Shown here piece by piece: positions 61,120 through 64,000 of a DNA stretch of 64,000 nt. The notes under the pieces were generated by a model. It was given only the letters and a program-made list of their open reading frames with translations. It was not told where the DNA came from and did no database searches. Position 1 is the first letter of the stretch. Each line of letters opens with the position of its first letter. Source of the stretch: Tessaracoccus oleiagri (GTDB lineage Bacteria; Actinomycetota; Actinomycetes; Propionibacteriales; Propionibacteriaceae). The position numbers and the translations under genes are program-made. The stretch spans positions 496,001-560,000 of the forward strand of contig NZ_FNGP01000001.1 of the NCBI RefSeq assembly GCF_900103275.1. Reading direction: 5' to 3'.

Positions 61120-61923
61120 ATGGCCAAGTCGCTCGACGAGCAGCGCAAGCGCTATACGACGAAGACCGGCGCCGTCACGCGGCAAACGGCGCAGATGCTG
61201 TTGCTCAAGCCGGCGCTGCACCGGATGCTGAAGATCCGCGTCCACGGGCTGGCCAACCTGCACGGCCTGGAGAGCCCGTTCGTCGTCTTCGGCAACCACA
61301 GCTCCCACCTCGACGCGCCGCTGATCCTCACGTCGCTGCCGTCGCGGCTCGGGAAGCAGGTGGCCGTCGGCGCCGCGGGCGACCACTTCTACGACAAGTG
61401 GTGGAAGACCGGCCCCATGAGCCTCTTCCTCAACGGCTTCCCGATCGACCGCGGCAAGGGCGGGAAGGGTCAGCGCGGCATGTCCTCGGCCCTTCTTGCC
61501 GACGGTGTCCCGATCATGCTGTTCCCCGAGGGCACCCGGTCGCGCAACGGCGCGATGGGTCCCTTCAAGCCCGGCGCGGCCGCGCTATGCATCTCCAACG
61601 GCTGCCCGGCCGTGCCCGTCGCGCTGGTCGGCGCGCACGAGGCGTGGCCGGCACAGCAGAAGCACCTGCCTCGGTCGCGGCCCGAGGTGCACGTCGTGAT
61701 CGGCCGCCCCATGTACCCGAGCCCCGGAGAGATCGCCCACAGCTTCAGCGAGCGGATGCGTCGCCAGCTGCTGGAGCTCCACGACACCACTGCCCAGGCG
61801 TATGGCAGGAAGACGCTCGTCGAATACGCCCGCACCGCCGCGCTCGAGGCGGCCCAAGCCACCGAGATTGCTCACCTGGCCGAACAGGCGAAGCATCAGG
61901 CCGAAATCCAGGAGGATCGATGA
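61120..61923 (+). CDS. PlsC-type lysophospholipid / DHAP acyltransferase-like protein
   Basis: A 267-aa PlsC-superfamily acyltransferase. NHSSHLD (59-65) is the HX4D catalytic block and FPEGTRSR (135-142) the glycerol-phosphate-binding block. It would acylate a phosphorylated glycerol or dihydroxyacetone backbone from acyl-CoA or acyl-ACP at the membrane. ATG 61120 is used instead of GTG 61117. Its stop overlaps the AGPS-like gene, fitting a joint role in ether-lipid assembly (inference). Confidence 0.88.
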   Translation: MAKSLDEQRKRYTTKTGAVTRQTAQMLLLKPALHRMLKIRVHGLANLHGLESPFVVFGNHSSHLDAPLILTSLPSRLGKQVAVGAAGDHFYDKWWKTGPMSLFLNGFPIDRGKGGKGQRGMSSALLADGVPIMLFPEGTRSRNGAMGPFKPGAAALCISNGCPAVPVALVGAHEAWPAQQKHLPRSRPEVHVVIGRPMYPSPGEIAHSFSERMRRQLLELHDTTAQAYGRKTLVEYARTAALEAAQATEIAHLAEQAKHQAEIQEDR

Positions 61924-63626
61924 TCGAAGGCGTCAAGCAGCAGAAGTGGTGGGGCTGGGGCGAGGAGGGACATGCCTACTCCGCGGAGGGGAAGCCCAAG
62001 TTCGCACCGTTCGTGTTGAAGATGACCGGACTCGACATCAATGCCCCCATCAAGCCGGCGCCGAAGTTCGAGGACCTGACGGTGCCGCCGTCGATCCTCG
62101 GCGACGAGCTCCGCGCGAAGCTGGTCGACGCCCTCGGTGAGGGCTACGTGCAGGACGACGACCTGACCCGCGTCGTGCACGCGTTCGGCAAGGGCGTGCG
62201 AGACCTGATGCGCGTCCGACGGGGAGACCTGGGCCGCGTGCCCGACGTCGTGGTCTACCCCGCCGACGAGGCACAGGTGGCTGCCGTGATGGACGCGGTC
62301 GTCGAGGCCGACGGCGTGGTCATCCCGTTCGGCGGCGGCTCCAACATCGTCGCCGCCCTCGAAGCGGTCCCGGGCGAGTCCCGGCCCGTCGTGAGCGTCA
62401 ACCTCGGCCGCCTCAACAAGGTCCTCGAGATCGACGAGCAGTCCGGCCTCGCCCGCATCCAGGCCGGCGTCTTCGGGCCCGACATGGAGGAGCAGCTGCA
62501 GGCCAAGGGCTGGACCATGGGCCACCACCCCGACTCCTTCGTGTGGTCCACGCTCGGCGGCTGGATCGCCACCCGCAGCTCCGGCATGCAGTCCGACAAG
62601 TACGGCGACATCGCCGACATCACCCGCGGCCTGCGCATGGTCATGCCCGGCCAGATCCTCGAGCTCCGCCCGCTGCCGTCGACGTCGTCGGGCCCCAGCG
62701 TCCGCGAGATGGTGATCGGATCCGAGGGCCGGCTCGGCATAATCACCGAGGCGTGGGTCAACGTCCACCGCATCCCCGAGGTCCGCGAGATCCAGGCCTA
62801 CTTCTTCCCCGACTACTACGCCGGCCTCAAGGCCTGCGAGGAGATCGTCCACTCCGACGCCAAGGTGATGATGGCGCGCGTGTCCGACGCGATCGAGACG
62901 CAGTACATCATGGCCAACGGCAAGGAGACGAAGTCGAAGGTCAAGAAGCTCGCCAGCAAGGGCATCCAGAAGCTCATGGAGTCCAAGAAGTGGGACCTCG
63001 AGCAGATCGCGATGAGCTTCATCGGGTTCGAGGGGTCCGCCAACGACGTGCGCTACCAGAAGGGCCTCGTCGGCAAGATCGTGAAGAAGCACGGCGGCTT
63101 CGGCGTCGGCTCCGGGCCGGGCGCGCTGTACGACCAGAAGAAGTACGACACCCCGTACCTCCGCGACTACATGCTCGACCGAGGCCTCGTCTGCGACGTG
63201 TCGGAGACCACCACGCCGTGGCGCCACGCGGCGGACCTGCACCGCAAGACCACCAAGGCCTTCAACGAGGCGATGGAGCGGATCGGGAAGCGCGGCGTCG
63301 TGTTCTGCCACCTGAGCCACTCCTACCACTCGGGCGCGTGCCAGTACTTCACGTTCGTCGTCAACGACGACACCGAGACCGCCGAGCGCAACTACGACGT
63401 CGCGAAGCGGACCATCCAGCAGTCGTTCGTCGACCACCACGCCACCATTTCGCACCACCACGGCGTCGGCGAGGAGCACAGCCCCTGGCTGGAGCAGGAC
63501 ATCTCCCCCGCCGGCGTCTTCATCCAGCGCAAGCTGTTCGAGGGCGTCGACCCGGGCAACAACCTGAACCCCGGCAAGATCATCCACGACGGCGAGCCCG
63601 GCATCACGTCGAACTCGCCCCGCTGA
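61920..63626 (+). CDS. FAD-binding oxidase, alkyl-DHAP synthase (AGPS)-like
   Basis: A 568-aa FAD-dependent enzyme similar to alkylglycerone-phosphate synthase, which swaps an acyl for an alkyl chain on DHAP to make the ether bond. The PP-loop is PFGGGSN (136-142), STLGGWIATRSSG (210-222) is the FAD/SAD-type signature, MVIGSEGRLGIITEA follows, and near the end SHSYHSGACQYFTF and SHHHGVGEEHSPWL (His 512-514) match the AGPS active site. Its ATG overlaps the acyltransferase stop. A glycolate/D-lactate-type oxidase is the fallback identity. Confidence 0.82.
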   Translation: MIEGVKQQKWWGWGEEGHAYSAEGKPKFAPFVLKMTGLDINAPIKPAPKFEDLTVPPSILGDELRAKLVDALGEGYVQDDDLTRVVHAFGKGVRDLMRVRRGDLGRVPDVVVYPADEAQVAAVMDAVVEADGVVIPFGGGSNIVAALEAVPGESRPVVSVNLGRLNKVLEIDEQSGLARIQAGVFGPDMEEQLQAKGWTMGHHPDSFVWSTLGGWIATRSSGMQSDKYGDIADITRGLRMVMPGQILELRPLPSTSSGPSVREMVIGSEGRLGIITEAWVNVHRIPEVREIQAYFFPDYYAGLKACEEIVHSDAKVMMARVSDAIETQYIMANGKETKSKVKKLASKGIQKLMESKKWDLEQIAMSFIGFEGSANDVRYQKGLVGKIVKKHGGFGVGSGPGALYDQKKYDTPYLRDYMLDRGLVCDVSETTTPWRHAADLHRKTTKAFNEAMERIGKRGVVFCHLSHSYHSGACQYFTFVVNDDTETAERNYDVAKRTIQQSFVDHHATISHHHGVGEEHSPWLEQDISPAGVFIQRKLFEGVDPGNNLNPGKIIHDGEPGITSNSPR

Positions 63627-63638
63627 CCCGGATCGCCC

Positions 63639-64000
63639 ATGGCCCCGCCCGACCACACCGACAGCGGCTCCCCGGCGTACCTCGCGGGTCTGCTGCTGCG
63701 CGGCCGCGACGTGCTCGTCGCCGGCGCGGGGGCCGTGGCGGAGCGCAGGCTCGAGCGGCTGCTCGAGGTGGGCGCGAACGTGCGCGTGGTGGCGCCCGAC
63801 GCCACCGCCTGGGTCGCCGGGCGCGCCGAAGAGGGCGCACTGGTGTGGCACCGCCGCCCGGTGGCCGAGTCGGACGTCGATGGCGCCTGGTACGTGATCG
63901 CCGCGACGGACTCCCCCGAGGTCAACGCCGCCGTCGCCGCGGCCGCGGAGGCCCGGCACACCTTCTGCGTCCGCTGCGACGACGCCCGCCACGGCTCCGC
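63639..64000 (+). CDS. siroheme synthase / precorrin-2 dehydrogenase N-terminal domain (3' truncated)
   Basis: Open from ATG 63639 to the window edge, 120 codons. It begins with YLAGLLLRGRDVLVAGAGAVAERRLERLLEVGANVRVVAPD (split), a Rossmann NAD-binding start typical of CysG-N/Met8, and VIAATDSPEVN follows. It would oxidise precorrin-2 to sirohydrochlorin for siroheme. CysG-type C-terminal methylase, if any, lies outside. It is 12 nt after the AGPS-like gene. Confidence 0.85.
   Translation, partial: MAPPDHTDSGSPAYLAGLLLRGRDVLVAGAGAVAERRLERLLEVGANVRVVAPDATAWVAGRAEEGALVWHRRPVAESDVDGAWYVIAATDSPEVNAAVAAAAEARHTFCVRCDDARHGS

Noticed and set aside
61896-63992. 698-codon minus-strand frame opposite the AGPS-like gene
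   Set aside because: Composition typical of an antisense frame and no conserved motif.

Overview
The window is high-GC actinobacterial chromosome. A mycothiol-type glycosyltransferase/deacetylase, an S6-SSB-S18-L9 cluster, a pta-ackA pair, a pyruvate formate-lyase system and many actinobacterial-style regulators fit a facultatively anaerobic, fermentative member of the Propionibacteriaceae (for example a Tessaracoccus-like organism). That placement is inference from gene content and codon bias, not from a marker gene. I saw no rRNA, tRNA, CRISPR array, transposase, integrase or phage gene. Most of the window is dense single-copy chromosome with overlapping start/stop codons.

Layout. 0-6 kb: end of an M23 peptidase, a nucleosidase, a pentapeptide-repeat protein, a DUF3224 protein, a double-GNAT protein, and an AbgT-type transporter with an M20 amidohydrolase. 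6-14.6 kb: AEC and AGCS transporters, a DUF1801 protein, a PepSY lipoprotein, a CopB-type copper ATPase behind a CsoR-like operator, a VOC protein, a second double-GNAT protein and a two-TM protein. 14.7-19 kb: a two-component system divergent from an ABC exporter, then a DUF2975/HTH pair. 19-26.3 kb: DHA2-type MFS exporter, DUF892 protein, VOC plus LLM oxidoreductase, an MshA-like/MshB-like fusion protein and a DUF808 protein. 26.4-31.3 kb: an accessory-looking segment with a nonsense-interrupted lipoprotein gene, a MOSC protein and an arsR / P1B-ATPase / CDF metal-efflux operon.

31.5-34.7 kb: the pyruvate formate-lyase locus. The enzyme is encoded in two pieces, a 697-aa catalytic core and an 83-aa glycyl-radical domain, followed by the activase. 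34.7-38.6 kb: MmcQ/YjbR protein, alpha/beta hydrolase, AlkD-like protein and a secreted 5'-nucleotidase ending exactly after an LPSTGA motif. 38.7-40.5 kb: rplI, rpsR, ssb, rpsF. 40.6-43.8 kb: TetR-controlled ABC exporter. 43.9-48.5 kb: lactonase, rhodanese, small membrane protein, acyl-CoA synthetase, endonuclease IV. 48.6-54.9 kb: mrpA(B)CDEFG Na+/H+ antiporter operon. 54.9-58.2 kb: pta-ackA. 58.6-60.3 kb: a three-gene cassette (YbaB-like, WXG100/ESX-associated-like, and a helical two-TM protein) with no assigned function. 60.3-63.6 kb: SDR, PlsC-type acyltransferase and an AGPS-like FAD enzyme, which together resemble the eukaryotic ether-lipid pathway. The window ends inside a siroheme-synthase (precorrin-2 dehydrogenase) gene.

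System-level reading: PFL plus Pta-AckA would give formate, acetate and ATP anaerobically, and the Mrp antiporter would handle Na+/pH. The strongest candidates for something little described are the AGPS/PlsC/SDR operon, the 58.6-60.3 kb cassette, the MshA-MshB fusion, the split PFL with a terminator-like hairpin in its leader, and a set of long intergenic hairpins, one with perfect 31-bp arms.
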